In this document: piece after piece, positions 38,999 through 48,537 of the stretch | Layout: every line of letters begins with the position of its first letter | Numbering within the stretch: position 1 is the first letter of the stretch | NCBI GenBank assembly: GCA_905221605.1 | Contig: CAJNDS010002264.1 | Span: 484,148-533,200 of the forward strand | From: Symbiodinium natans | Taxonomy: Eukaryota > Sar > Dinophyceae > Suessiales > Symbiodiniaceae | DNA length: 49,053 nt | Direction: 5' to 3' | Translations under genes and position numbers: made by a program | Notes under the pieces: model-generated | Told to the model about the DNA's origin: nothing | Database searches by the model: none | What the model saw: only the letters and a program-made list of their open reading frames with translations

Positions 38999-39826
38999 TT
39001 GAAAATGGGGGGAACGAGCCGGTGGCTTATAGAAGAAAGGCGATGTCAAAAAGACCTCGGGTTGGGGGCTTCGGGCTCTCAGTTCAGTTTATCTGAAGTT
39101 TATCTTTCTCGATGGGCAGGGGAGCCTGAACCACCCCATCTGAGGGCTTTGCCAGATCCAGACCCACTTATTGGTACGCAACTGCCGCTTGTACTCCAAA
39201 CCCCAACAGCCGAGAGACAGATGAGGCACAAGAGAAAGAGCGGAAGCGACTGTAGGAGCCCTAGTAGCCCATCCTCCACAGTGCGTGGAGCTTTGCTTTG
39301 GGGCGTAGGCTTCGAAGAAGGGTTTGGGTCTGGGGTTTTGAGGGCAACTTGGCCCTTAGTGCCAGGAGCCAAACCTACGGCGTCTAGCTTCTGCTCGCCC
39401 CGAAGAAAACCCGAAGATTTGAAGAATTTCACCACGCCAAGAGTGAGCTGCGGTTCCCGGGGCCAAGTGGGATCCTTCCTTTGTGTATGTTTGGGCGTGC
39501 TCTCGCAATACGCGGGTTCCCGCACGGGTCCTCCACCTCCATCCTTTCTAGGAGGATGTCCATGCGAAACTTCGTACGCTGAAACCTTGCGATGCTTTGA
39601 GGCTTTTGCAAGCGCTCCGGCTTTCGGAGGAAGGGGGAGCTTCAGCCTCCTTGGGGCTTCAGGTTTCAAATCTATGGTTCTGTGTTTTGGCGCTTCGTGC
39701 GTCTGGCCTTCGGCATCCCACTTTGAATGCTCCCAAGACACTCCAACGTGTAGATGTGCAGACATGGTCAACTCCCTAAATCACGGATCGCTTTGGGGGG
39801 GCTCCCACGTACAATGCAGAGCCTAA
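38999..39826 (+). CDS. Longest non-repeat ORF, unknown; doubtful
   Basis: A 275-residue plus-strand ORF (ATG at 38999-39001 by the frame given) with an opposing 223-residue minus ORF at 39100-39771. Residue use is mixed and not repetitive except a PPPPSFLGG stretch. A hydrophobic segment appears in the minus ORF (LLGLLQSLPLFLLCLICLSA). I recognise no domain in either. Both strands being open argues for composition-driven ORFs, although one may be a real exon. The plus ORF ends exactly where a CCCTAAA tract begins, so its stop may be incidental. Confidence 0.15.
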   Translation: MKMGGTSRWLIEERRCQKDLGLGASGSQFSLSEVYLSRWAGEPEPPHLRALPDPDPLIGTQLPLVLQTPTAERQMRHKRKSGSDCRSPSSPSSTVRGALLWGVGFEEGFGSGVLRATWPLVPGAKPTASSFCSPRRKPEDLKNFTTPRVSCGSRGQVGSFLCVCLGVLSQYAGSRTGPPPPSFLGGCPCETSYAETLRCFEAFASAPAFGGRGSFSLLGASGFKSMVLCFGASCVWPSASHFECSQDTPTCRCADMVNSLNHGSLWGGSHVQCRA

Positions 39827-40320
39827 ACCCTAAACCCTAAACCGCAAACCCTAAACCCTATACCCCAAAACAGCCTCAGGGCAAGTCAGCCGTGATGGAG
39901 TCTTGGAGGTATTCGGGCTATGGTCCTGGTTTCCCCCTAAACCCTAAACCCCAATCCCTAAACCCTACACAAACCCAAAACCCGAAAGCCTAAACCCTAA
40001 ACCCTTCCGTCCCAAGAAGCTGCATGAAGGTTTCGCTGGGATCTTTCTTGCCTCGCTGCCAGACTGTCTCTTGGAGGTTTTGAGGGCTGCGTTGCCAGCG
40101 TGTCTCGCTGGGGGTGGGGGGGTTTAGGGTTTCGGGTTTCGGGCTTGAGGGCCCGCACAGGTCTCTGAATGATCTCTGAATGATCCCGGCTGTGCAACAA
40201 GAGGCCGAGATTCCACTTCAGATGTATCTATCAAACACCTCCCCTTAGCCCTAAACCCTCAACCCTACACCCTTTCCCCTAAACCCTAAACCCTAAACCC
40301 TAGTCCCTAAGCCCCTATGC
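39822..40320 (-). repeat. CCCTAAA blocks with short spacers
   Basis: CCCTAAA at 39822-39868, 39937-40007 and 40243-40305, with unique spacers of 70-230 bp. Confidence 0.85.
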
Positions 40321-40383
40321 TCTCACAGAGGCAAGCTTGAGCGGGTTTAGCCTTCATGCCACAAATCCCTTCAGGGGATGGGG

Positions 40384-40477
40384 GTTAGGGTTTAGGGTTT
40401 AGGGTTTAGGGTCTAGGGCTTAAGGTTTAGGGTTTAGGGTTTCGGGCTTAGGGCTTAGGGCTTAGGGCTTAGGGCCT
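40384..40477 (+). repeat. Telomere-like tract ending in a CTTAGGG run
   Basis: TTTAGGG then four or five CTTAGGG units. Confidence 0.92.
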
Positions 40478-42614
40478 CAGGGTTTGTTACCGGCTCCCTT
40501 ACAAACAGATCCCACAACAACCTCGGAAAAAAAAAGATCGCCCTTCGTTTCTCCCTGGGAACCCACTCCTCCGGAAGCGGCCAAGGAATGCCTCGTCCTC
40601 CGACGCCGCATGTCCTGGATGGGATTCTCTTGGGCAAACTCGGCTTAAACCCTAGACCCTAAACCCTAAACCCTAAACCCTAGACTAGGTGAGTTGCAGG
40701 TCGAAGAGATCCTAGGATTGCTCAGGGCTTTGAGGATTAAGCTCAATTTGCAAGAAGGCCCCAGACCGCTCCTGCCCTCGGCAAAGACTACGTCGCTCCA
40801 CAACTGTTCCGACCCGGAGCCACAAACAATCCTGAATGAGGAGAGGGGGGCGGATGGCGATATAGAAGCCCCAAACCCTCAACCCCTAAACCCTTAACTA
40901 AACCCTAAACCTTAAGCCCTAAACCCTGAACCCTGAACCCCACCAAAGTGATAGCCGAAGCTCATTGTCCAGCACGACGACCGGGATGGCAGCCGACAGC
41001 GGCGGCATATCGTTATAGAGAGTTGGGTTTGGGGCTTCAGGTGCCTTGTGGCTTTGGTGTGTCAGAGTTTAGGGTTTTGGGTGTAGGGTTTAGGGTTTAG
41101 GGTTGAGGGTCAGGGTCGCGGGCTCTGCTAGGGTTGGGGTCTTGGGCTTGGGGCTTGGAGGAGCGTAGGGGGCCCTGGAATTGAAAACGGCCACATGCAA
41201 TTGCTGACAGTCTCACATTCACAATCTGAGCAACATCCCTGGCCACTGAACATACAACAGTAAAGGTAACTAAATGGAGCCGACCGCTATTTGTGAGGGC
41301 GGCACAAACCCCACCTGGCACATGCTTCTGAGGGCGGCGCACATGCTGCGAGCTCTTTTGCAGGCCTTCGAAACGCGCCCACTTCCCCCTAGACCCTACA
41401 TTGCTCAACATCTAGGCTTTACCGAAACTCAGCAACTATGGCTTTTCTGAAATACACCTGTCGCTGCGGGCGGGAGTTTGCAAAGGCCGCCCCGCCCCTC
41501 CCCCCACAGAGCCTGCGCCTTTTGGGCTTTTCGGGGGTCTTCCGCTTCATTTTACGGAATGCGCCACGCAAAACGGAATCGAGTTGAGCCCGGGGCAATT
41601 TTCTAGGGCCAGATACTGGCGCTGGAATGAGCCCCTCAATACGCCTTGCAAAGTTTTCGAAGCACCACAGAGTGGAATCGAGTCGAGTCTACCGGTGTTG
41701 TCGAATCATGTCGAATCCAACGGCGGGTCTTATGGAGCCTGCCGCTTTTGCCGACTCCAATCCTGAAAGGGCTGGCAAGAGAGCCCTATGTGGCGGGACT
41801 TCTGTGAGAAGCCTCGGACAAGTCTGAGACCATTGACAACAAAAAGAGGACTTTTGCGAGGGGCTGGGTCTTCTCCCAAGCTTGTTTGTCAAAGGCGATA
41901 AACGTCCACCGAACCACATTATCCCCCCTTAATCGGGGGGTATAGGGGCTTAAGCAATCCTCAACCCGTCCAGGTTTGCAATTTGGGTGGGGAGGGCGGG
42001 CATTGCAGCTCATGCGCCGACCCCCCAACTTCATGCAGGGGGTCGAAGCGCACTCGCAGCGAAACCCGAAGTCCGCAACCCTAAACCTAGACCCTGCCTT
42101 AAGAATTGAGACGGTTGAAAGGCTGAGGGGCCCGAATCTGAAGACGAGGGTTGGATTTGCGTCACGCTGATGGAGGGCTTTTTGGATGTAATTAGGGGTT
42201 TGGGCTCAAGGTTCAGGGCTGAGGGGCTAGGGTGTACTTTAAGACACCCCTAAACACGGCCCCACATTTCTCGTGACTCGTGCAAAAAGGTCTGTCAGTG
42301 TCTGCCGTCCCGTTGGCTTTCCCAAATCCTCAAAGGCAGCCACCTGCATCTTTGGGATCTCTGGGAGCGGAGACGCTATGGTAAGACAGTCGCCGAAAGT
42401 CTTCTGGAAGCTTCTTAGCAAGAGCATGTAAGATGCCGAATATAAGAGTCGGAATAATTGCTAGCAGTATTCTCTCATAGTCCTTCTATCAGTGGACGAT
42501 CATAACCCCCAAGACCCCATTCTAATTAGGCTAGGTATACGAGCTCCATCCAAGCTTTGGGCTGCCACGCTTGGGGTCAGGCCTGATAACGAGCCCCTTA
42601 AGACCCAAATGTTA
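40478..42614. other. Unique region with sparse telomere-like units
   Basis: CCCTAAA at 40645-40685 and 40885-40940; TTTAGGG at 41067-41108. From 41120 to 42440 the sequence is unique. ORFs of 60-104 residues on both strands (for example 41097-41411 minus, 41584-41766 plus) have no known domain. GTCGAGTC/GGAATCGAGT words recur at about 41574 and 41672. Confidence 0.45.
42449..42541 (+). repeat. Dispersed short repeat family F2, copy 3
   Basis: TCGGAATAATT, AGTATTCTCTCATAGTCCTT, ATAACCCCCAAGACCCC and TTCTAATTAGG are in the same order and spacing as at 4808 and 6632. It lies 36 kb from the other copies, in the same orientation. Confidence 0.65.
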
Positions 42615-42785
42615 TGGGTTTAAGGTTTAGGGTTAAGGGTTTAGGGTTTAGGGCTTAGGGTCTAGGGTCTAGGGTTTAGGGTTTAGGGTTCAGGGTTAGG
42701 GTCTAGGGTCTAGGGTCTAGGGTCTAGGGTCTAGGGTTTAGGGTCTAGGGTTTAGGGTTTAGGGTTTAGGGTTTAGGGTTTAGGT
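42615..42785 (+). repeat. Telomere-like tract with TCTAGGG block
   Basis: TTTAGGG at both ends; a central run of about six consecutive TCTAGGG units (about 42700-42740). Confidence 0.95.
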
Positions 42786-42872
42786 TCGAAGATTGCCACA
42801 TCCAAAGGTGCAAGCAAAGGGTCAGGATTAAGTGCTTGGGGGCGTTCAAGTGCTTTGGGGCTTCAGGGTTTT

Positions 42873-42889
42873 GGGGGGGGGGGGGGGGG
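42873..42889 (+). repeat. G17 homopolymer run
   Basis: Seventeen G after TTTT. Similar runs lie at 30474-30495 (22), 32838-32854 (17) and 36703-36715 (13). Confidence 0.95.
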
Positions 42890-43062
42890 AGTTCAGGGAT
42901 TGGGGTTCCGGAGTTTCTGGGTTTAGGCACTCATGCAGCCAAATCGACCGCAAGCTGCCCTTCAGGTGCTGAGAAATGTGGATACACGAGTGTTGCAAAG
43001 ACCTCGATTCAGGTTCCCCTCAAATTCGCGTCCAAAAACTCAGAGCTTTCAAGGCTTTCAAG

Positions 43063-43203
43063 TACATGCATACATGCATGCATACATACATACATACATA
43101 CGTGCATGCATGCATACATGCGTACATGCATAGATACACTATGTAAAAAAGCAGAGATATATGTATACAACTTTATATATATATATATATATGTATGTAT
43201 GTC
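43063..43203. repeat. CATGCATACATA repeat and (AT)n microsatellite
   Basis: GCATACAT/ACATACAT tetranucleotide repeats at 43063-43135, then (TA)n at about 43172-43190 and GTAT repeats to 43203. Confidence 0.95.
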
Positions 43204-43521
43204 TCGGTTCTTGTGCGTGCAAAGGGCCCCACCCCATTTCACCCAGGAGGCCCAGGCTCTCTCCATGTGAGTTGCCTGGGGGCCAGGATGTCGGAGAGTT
43301 CCTGGACCCTAGAGTAACCTAGGAATAAAAAGGGCGCCCGTTTTTTGTTTTAAAGGAGCCTAGAAGGGGCCTGAACCCACACAGGGAAGAAGGGCCCACT
43401 CTTGGTCCTAGGTTCAGCTTGAATGTCATCCTGGCTGGTTGGCGCTGCGGCGCTTGTTTCAAGAACCGGTATGTCGGGGCCGTCCGCCTCCACACTCCAC
43501 TTGGTAGGTTCTAGGGCAGCC
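43204..43521. other. Unique spacer
   Basis: Ordinary sequence, no gene recognised. Confidence 0.4.
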
Positions 43522-43590
43522 TAGGGTTTAGGGTTCAGGGTTCAGGGTTCAGGGTTTGGGGTTTGGGGTCTAGGGTCTAGGGTTTAGGGT
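43522..43590 (+). repeat. Telomere-like tract with TTCAGGG, TTTGGGG and TCTAGGG variants
   Basis: Three variant types in consecutive small blocks within 70 bp. Confidence 0.9.
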
Positions 43591-44419
43591 TGAGAGATTA
43601 AAAGCCAAGAGAGGGGACCCTAAAGTCCCTGAAGCAAAATGTTGAAGTCGATCGGGCTGGGGCATGATCGGTGCGCTCTGTGAGCTTCCCTGAAGTTGCG
43701 GCTCCTGTCGCCTTTGCCACATCTGCACTCTAGCAGCGTGGCCGGCGAGACCCTGCACGCTAGTTCAAGCAGTGCCGGGCTTGGTCCCCCCACCCCCTAA
43801 TATGAAAATATGAAAATACTCCCACAATAGATTTCCGGGTGCCCCTTTCATCCCTTAAGGGGACCCCCCCCCCCTCCCACCAAAAAAGGGTACCCCGATT
43901 TTCCATAAACCCTAAACCCTAAACCCTAAACCCACAGACAGTTCGGCTATTTAGGTTCTGGGGTGTAGGGCTTCGGGCGTGACGGTCAAGGAACCCTAAA
44001 CTGAGTTACCAGAATCAGGAGAGCAATGTTGCTTACCAGCAGGATATGGTGGTGTTGACTTAAGCTCCTTAACACCCAATAGTAAGGCCTCAAGTCAACT
44101 ACAAGCATACAAGCAAACGATAAGGTGAAGGGTGCCTGGGTGTCTGGAGCACCATGAAGTGCACAGCGAGCTGATGGGGTTCAAGGGTTTGGGGTCTGAG
44201 GGCCCACCCGGCACGGAGCGCAACGATCTCACTCTTCTAGACAGAGGTGCGGGTGGGACGTCCCTATGGGACACCACCCCCTTAAAAATGTACTGAGCCT
44301 CCCAGCGGCAGCTGCTTCGCCTCTTTTCAGGAAGCCGAAGGGAAAGGCTCCCCGCTTTCAAGCCGCCCAGTCATGATCACATTTCAAAAGTTTCGTCTTC
44401 GATGGCCAACACCTCGGGG
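43591..44419. other. Unique region with small CCCTAAA block
   Basis: CCCTAAA at 43904-43933. A C-run with an interrupted A-run lies at 43865-43887, and GGTGCCCCT...AGGGGACC forms a small hairpin just before it. Minus ORFs 43570-43758 and 44095-44361 have no known domain. Confidence 0.45.
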
Positions 44420-44550
44420 GTTTAGGGTTTAGGGTTTAGGGTTTAGGGTTTAGGGTTTAGGGTTTAGGGTTTAGGGTTTAGGGTTTAGGGTTTAGGGTTT
44501 AGGGTTTAGGGTTTAGGGTTTAGGGTTTAGGGTTTAGGGTTTAGGGTTTA
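44420..44550 (+). repeat. Interstitial telomere-like tract, pure TTTAGGG
   Basis: About 18 perfect TTTAGGG units without variants. Confidence 0.97.
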
Positions 44551-45192
44551 TCAGCGTGGGGACTCCTATAAAAGCTCGAAACACCCCAAACCTCTGAAAC
44601 CCAGCGGGAGAACCTACGAAACCTTGTGAAACCATCACAAACCTGCAAAGGAGTCCTGAAACAACTCTTAGAACTAACAACCGCCTAGCAAAAACAAAAA
44701 ACCCGAGCTGCTTCGGGCATCTTGGGGATTTAGGGTGTTAGGGCGGCTTTAGGCTGTTTCTGGAAGCCTCGGATGTTAATTGGGGAAGTTCGGGTGCCGA
44801 GGCTTTGAATATGACTGCGATGGGTTAACACACTAAGGATGCGGAAAGAAGTGGCGCATAACCTCTCATGCTTTTAACATGCTAGCTTGTCCTCTCTTTT
44901 GCTGAATTTAGGATTATCTGAGCCGAAAAGCAGCATAATCAGTCAGAATTTCATCCTGATCATGCAAGAAAAGGGTTCGAAGGCATGGGGACCCCCCCCA
45001 CCCACTCCAACTGCCTCAGCAACGCACTCCGCCACGAGGCCCAGAAGACCAGAAGCTCTTGAAACCGAGAAGCCCGAAGCCCTTTAAACCGAAAGAAGAA
45101 AGCTAAATGCTTAACCCTTTATGTGTAGCTGCGTGCTTCGAGCATCCCCACCCTAAGCAGGAAGCAACTTTATGGGCACTGTGGGAAGGAGA
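44551..45192. other. Unique region, no gene recognised
   Basis: One 66-residue ORF (44887-45087, plus) with no domain; nothing else seen. Confidence 0.4.
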
Positions 45193-45890
45193 CCCTAAAC
45201 CCTAAGCCCTAAACCCTAAACCCAAGCAGACAAATCTAACAAGGTGGGCGGTCCAGGGGATTCTTTGCAGGTCTCCGGGCAGGAGTACAATCCAAAAGCG
45301 CGGGGTGGCCATAAACCCTAAACCCTAAACCCCAAACCCTAAACCCTAAACCCCAAGCCCTGAGCCCTAAACCCTAAATCCTCTCCACCCAACGTTCAGC
45401 ACCAAGCGACACCATCCTCCGACTCGTCCTCGGGTTTAGGGTTTAGGGTTTCGGGTTTAGGGTTTAGGGTTTAGGGCTTCGTGTCCCCTAAGCCCTATCT
45501 GAACCCTCAGGCAAGTTTTCCCCAGTTGGGGCGCGCAGGAGCAGCACGCGCGCCTCGAAGAGAACGCCGGACTTCTCCAGGAGGTTTTCTGAGAGCAAAG
45601 GGGAGAGAAACCAGTCTAGGGTCTAGGATTTAGGGTCTTGGGCTTTGCCCTAAACCCTAAACCCTAAACCCTCAACCCTAAACCCTAAACCCTTTGAAAG
45701 ATCTCCGGCGAGCTGCCGGCCAGCGTTTTTGTTGGAGACTCCGGAGTGCTTTTGGCTTGTTTATAGGGCTTAGGGCTTAGGGCTTAGGGCTTAGGGCTTA
45801 GGGCTTAGGGCCTCGAGCTTAGGGTTTTTTAGGGCTTAGGGTTTAGGGCTTCGGGTTTAGGGTTTAGGGTTTAGGGTTTGGGGGTTTAAG
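45193..45890. repeat. Closely spaced telomere-like tracts in both orientations
   Basis: CCCTAAA at 45193-45223 and 45313-45381, TTTAGGG at 45433-45478, CCCTAAA at 45647-45691, then CTTAGGG (about seven units) and TTTAGGG at 45763-45890. Spacers are 50-170 bp. Confidence 0.9.
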
Positions 45891-46019
45891 GTGCTCATGT
45901 CTTCAGTAAGCATACCTGGCCAAGCGCACCCTCTAACCATGAGAGCAGCCAAAAGTCCTGTGCAAGGCCTCCCAATACCTCGAACTTGGGTTTCGGGTTG
46001 CGGGGTGCGGCTATGAGTT

Positions 46020-46077
46020 GTTAATTTGTACATGTGCATGTATATATACACACGCACACTTATTTCTACAGTGGTAT

Positions 46078-46114
<37 letters not shown>

Positions 46115-46200
46115 CATATTTTTCATTTATTCTTTTATATCTCTTTATTTTGTCTATACTTATGTCTATATATACACACACACACACTTATACAGTAGAA
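46020..46200. repeat. AT/AC microsatellite region
   Basis: (TA)n at about 46084-46107, TATACATA repeats to 46120, and (AC)n at about 46173-46188, within A+T-rich sequence. Confidence 0.93.
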
Positions 46201-46274
46201 AACAATATTGCGCTACCAGGTCTAGGTCTGCTGGGTGAGCGAGCCGCCCTCGCAGATGTGATCCAAAGAGCTCA

Positions 46275-46378
46275 TGGGATTGTTCCCCCCCTATACGAAC
46301 GGTCCTTAATGGATATTATAATGGGGGGGGGTACTATTTTCCCCGTTAAGGACTGTAGTATAGGGGGGAACATCCCAG
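46275..46378. mobile_element. Foldback element family M, copy 2
   Basis: The left arm 46275-46310 (TGGGATTGTTCCCCCC...GGTCCTTAA) pairs with the right arm 46343-46377 (CGTTAAGGACTG...GGAACATCCCA). About 104 bp, with a G9 tract in the spacer. Arms are homologous to the copies at 33302 and 46701. Confidence 0.65.
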
Positions 46379-46700
46379 TTCATGCAGAAAAACTCACAAC
46401 AAAAGCAACGAACCACGGTGCCGCGCGCCTACTCGGCTCGGCTGCGGCACCATCGCCATCTGCGGGCGTGGCTTGAAACAGGTTCTTTGGGCTTAGGGCC
46501 TAGGGCTTAGGGTTTAGGGGCAGTCAAAACCCAAACAACAAACTCCAGCTTGAATTGCAACTTCTATCAGGGCTGGTGCTCAGGTTCTGTCGAGGTTTCT
46601 TTGGCTTCTTTTGGGATCCTCTCGAAGTTGCCAGGGAAGCCCTTCCTGCGAGAGGCAGCTTCAAATCTCGCCAACTGCCTGCAACCGCCTCTAAACCCAC

Positions 46701-46790
46701 CTTGGGATGTTCCCCCTTACTCTAACAGTCCTTACTAGGCATTCTAATCGGGGCTATTGAGGACTGTTAGTCTTGGGGGCAACATCCCAA
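46701..46790. mobile_element. Foldback element family M, copy 3
   Basis: The left arm begins TTGGGATGTTCCCCCTTACT and continues CTAACAGTCCTTA. The right arm is GAGGACTGTTAGTCTTGGGG followed by GCAACATCCCAA. About 90 bp; the best-paired copy. It lies only 320 bp from copy 2. Confidence 0.7.
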
Positions 46791-47107
46791 CCCCTGCCCT
46801 AGACCCAACAAACCCTAGATGCGAAGAATTGGGGGCACGAAGATCTCCAACAAACAACAGTCACGGGTGGGCAGTGGCTGTTTACGTCGGCCACTGATAA
46901 ACAGCTTCGGCACTACAAGACGTTGATGAGAAAACACCTTGGAGAACGGGAAACTACTCCCACCTCGCAAGATCCAATCCTGGCAAATCATGAGCCCCAC
47001 AGACGTATTGAAGACAGGTCCTGGTTGTTCTCCGTCTTGTCGCAATTGGAGTCCTGGAGGAGGCTAGGGTCTAGGGATTGGGGTATCTAGAGTGTGGACT
47101 TAGCCGT
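46791..47107. other. Unique spacer
   Basis: One minus ORF of 76 residues (46815-47045); not recognised. Confidence 0.4.
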
Positions 47108-47192
47108 ACACTAAACCCTAAACCCCTATACCCCTAAACCCAAAACCTTAACCCCAAACCCTAAACCCTGAACCCTGAGCCCTGAACCCTTA
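47108..47192 (-). repeat. Telomere-like tract, CCCTAAA orientation, degenerate
   Basis: CCCTAAA with CCCCTAT, CCCAAAA and CCCTGAA variants. Confidence 0.88.
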
Positions 47193-47259
47193 CATCAGAA
47201 TGCCCGGACAGTTCTCTACATCGTGATCCATCTTGAGGAACGAGCTCGAGCTACCATCA

Positions 47260-47384
47260 TAGGGTTTAGGGTTTATGGTTTAGGGTTTAGGGTTTAGGGT
47301 TAACAGTTTAGGGTTTAGGGTTTAGGGTCTAGGGGTTTAGGGTTTAGGGTTTAAGGCTTAGGGCTTAGGGCTTAGGGTTTGGGG
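47260..47384 (+). repeat. Telomere-like tract with CTTAGGG end
   Basis: TTTAGGG with one TTAACAG interruption and three or four CTTAGGG units at the right. Confidence 0.93.
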
Positions 47385-47743
47385 CAAGCAGCTTGGTTTC
47401 CTCATTCTGGTCACTTAATGATAAGCTACTTGACAGCACTCGACATGCACAATCTGTTTGTGGGCACACAACGTAACTAAGTTCCTCCGAGCAAACCCGA
47501 GCTTCCCTCCTTCGACCTTAAGAGGCCATTTCTACCGGTAATACTATTATTATGATCATTAATATTATCATAAATACTCTGATTGCGATTATGATTATTT
47601 ATTCTTCTTCTTATTATGATGATGATGATTATTATTATTATTACTTTCACTATCTTTGTTCCCCACCCTCGTTGTTAGATTTTAAACTCAACTCATCTCC
47701 TCGCCTGTCTCCTCGCCCGGTCTACTCCTCGCCCAACCCCAGG
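47385..47743. other. A+T-rich region with (ATT/ATG)n microsatellite
   Basis: Trinucleotide ATT/ATG repeats at about 47600-47645 within an A+T-rich stretch from 47537; unique elsewhere. Confidence 0.7.
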
Positions 47744-47820
47744 GTGCCCAACCCCAAAGTGTCCCCGGAGTGCCCAACCCCAGAGTGTCCCTGGAGTGCC
47801 CAACCCCAGAGTGTCTTTAC
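47744..47820 (+). repeat. 26-bp tandem repeat, about three copies
   Basis: The unit starts GTGCCCAACCCCA and continues (A/G)AGTGTCCC(C/T)GGA. Copies lie at 47744, 47770 and 47796, the last partial. The unit is not a multiple of three, so the Pro/Cys-rich ORFs are frame-shifted translations of it. Confidence 0.9.
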
Positions 47821-48033
47821 CCAGAAAGGGTGGGGGTGTTCGAAGTAAAAGACTTTCTTGCTGTTGTTTTATCTTTTTTCTTTCCTTCTAAGCCGTGTGC
47901 ATGGCGTCCGGCCTTCTCAAACTCGATTCCCGCTTCATCACACATCCGGCGGAACTCGTCCTCACGTAGGGCTGCGCGTGAGCTGCCAGCTGTGCAGAGG
48001 GCATTCTGATCCCTTGAAGGCTTCTTGTGATGT

Positions 48034-48088
48034 CCCTAAACCCTAAACCCTAAACCCTAAACCCTAAACCCTAAACCCTAAACCCTGA
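48034..48088 (-). repeat. Telomere-like tract, pure CCCTAAA
   Basis: Nearly eight perfect CCCTAAA units. Confidence 0.95.
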
Positions 48089-48458
48089 TGTATCCAGGGA
48101 GGCCCATAAACAATGGGGACCTAAAGCTGGCGCCTGCGGGGCCGAGTTAATTGTGCCTAGGTTTCGGATGCAGCCCCAACCCCCTAACCCTTAACCCTGA
48201 ACCCTAAACCCTGAGGCTTCGTTTCGGTTGCGGTTGCAGCTGCAGGGTTTGGTCCTCGGTGCTTGGGGTGCTGTTTACTAGACTAGGGGCGTGTGTAACA
48301 CCCCCAGACCCGATGCACCCCATTTGGGGTCTGTGGCTTGGGGTTTAGGGATGAGTAAACCCCGAGGCCCATCCCACACGCAGCTTACTCCCCTGGTTTT
48401 GGGGCTTCTAATGCTCTTCGAGAGCTCTAAGGTCTTGGTCAAAAAATGCAGGGTCAGG
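48089..48458. other. Unique spacer with a few CCCTAAA variants
   Basis: CCCTTAA/CCCTGAA at 48181-48213; otherwise unique. One short ORF (48291-48473), not recognised. Confidence 0.45.
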
Positions 48459-48501
48459 GTTGAGGGGGTTTAGGGTTCGGGGTTTGGGGTTAGGGTTGAG
48501 G

Positions 48502-48537
48502 GCTTTTGGCTTTCGGCTTTCGGCTTTCGGCTTTCCG
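48502..48537 (+). repeat. GGCTTTC heptamer array
   Basis: Four to five tandem GGCTTT(T/C) units following a degenerate TTTAGGG/TTTGGGG stretch (48459-48502). The same heptamer appears twice on the other strand at 6898-6915. Confidence 0.85.

Noticed and set aside
43009-43270. Met/His/Cys-rich ORFs
   Set aside because: Translation of CATGCATACATA tetranucleotide repeats.
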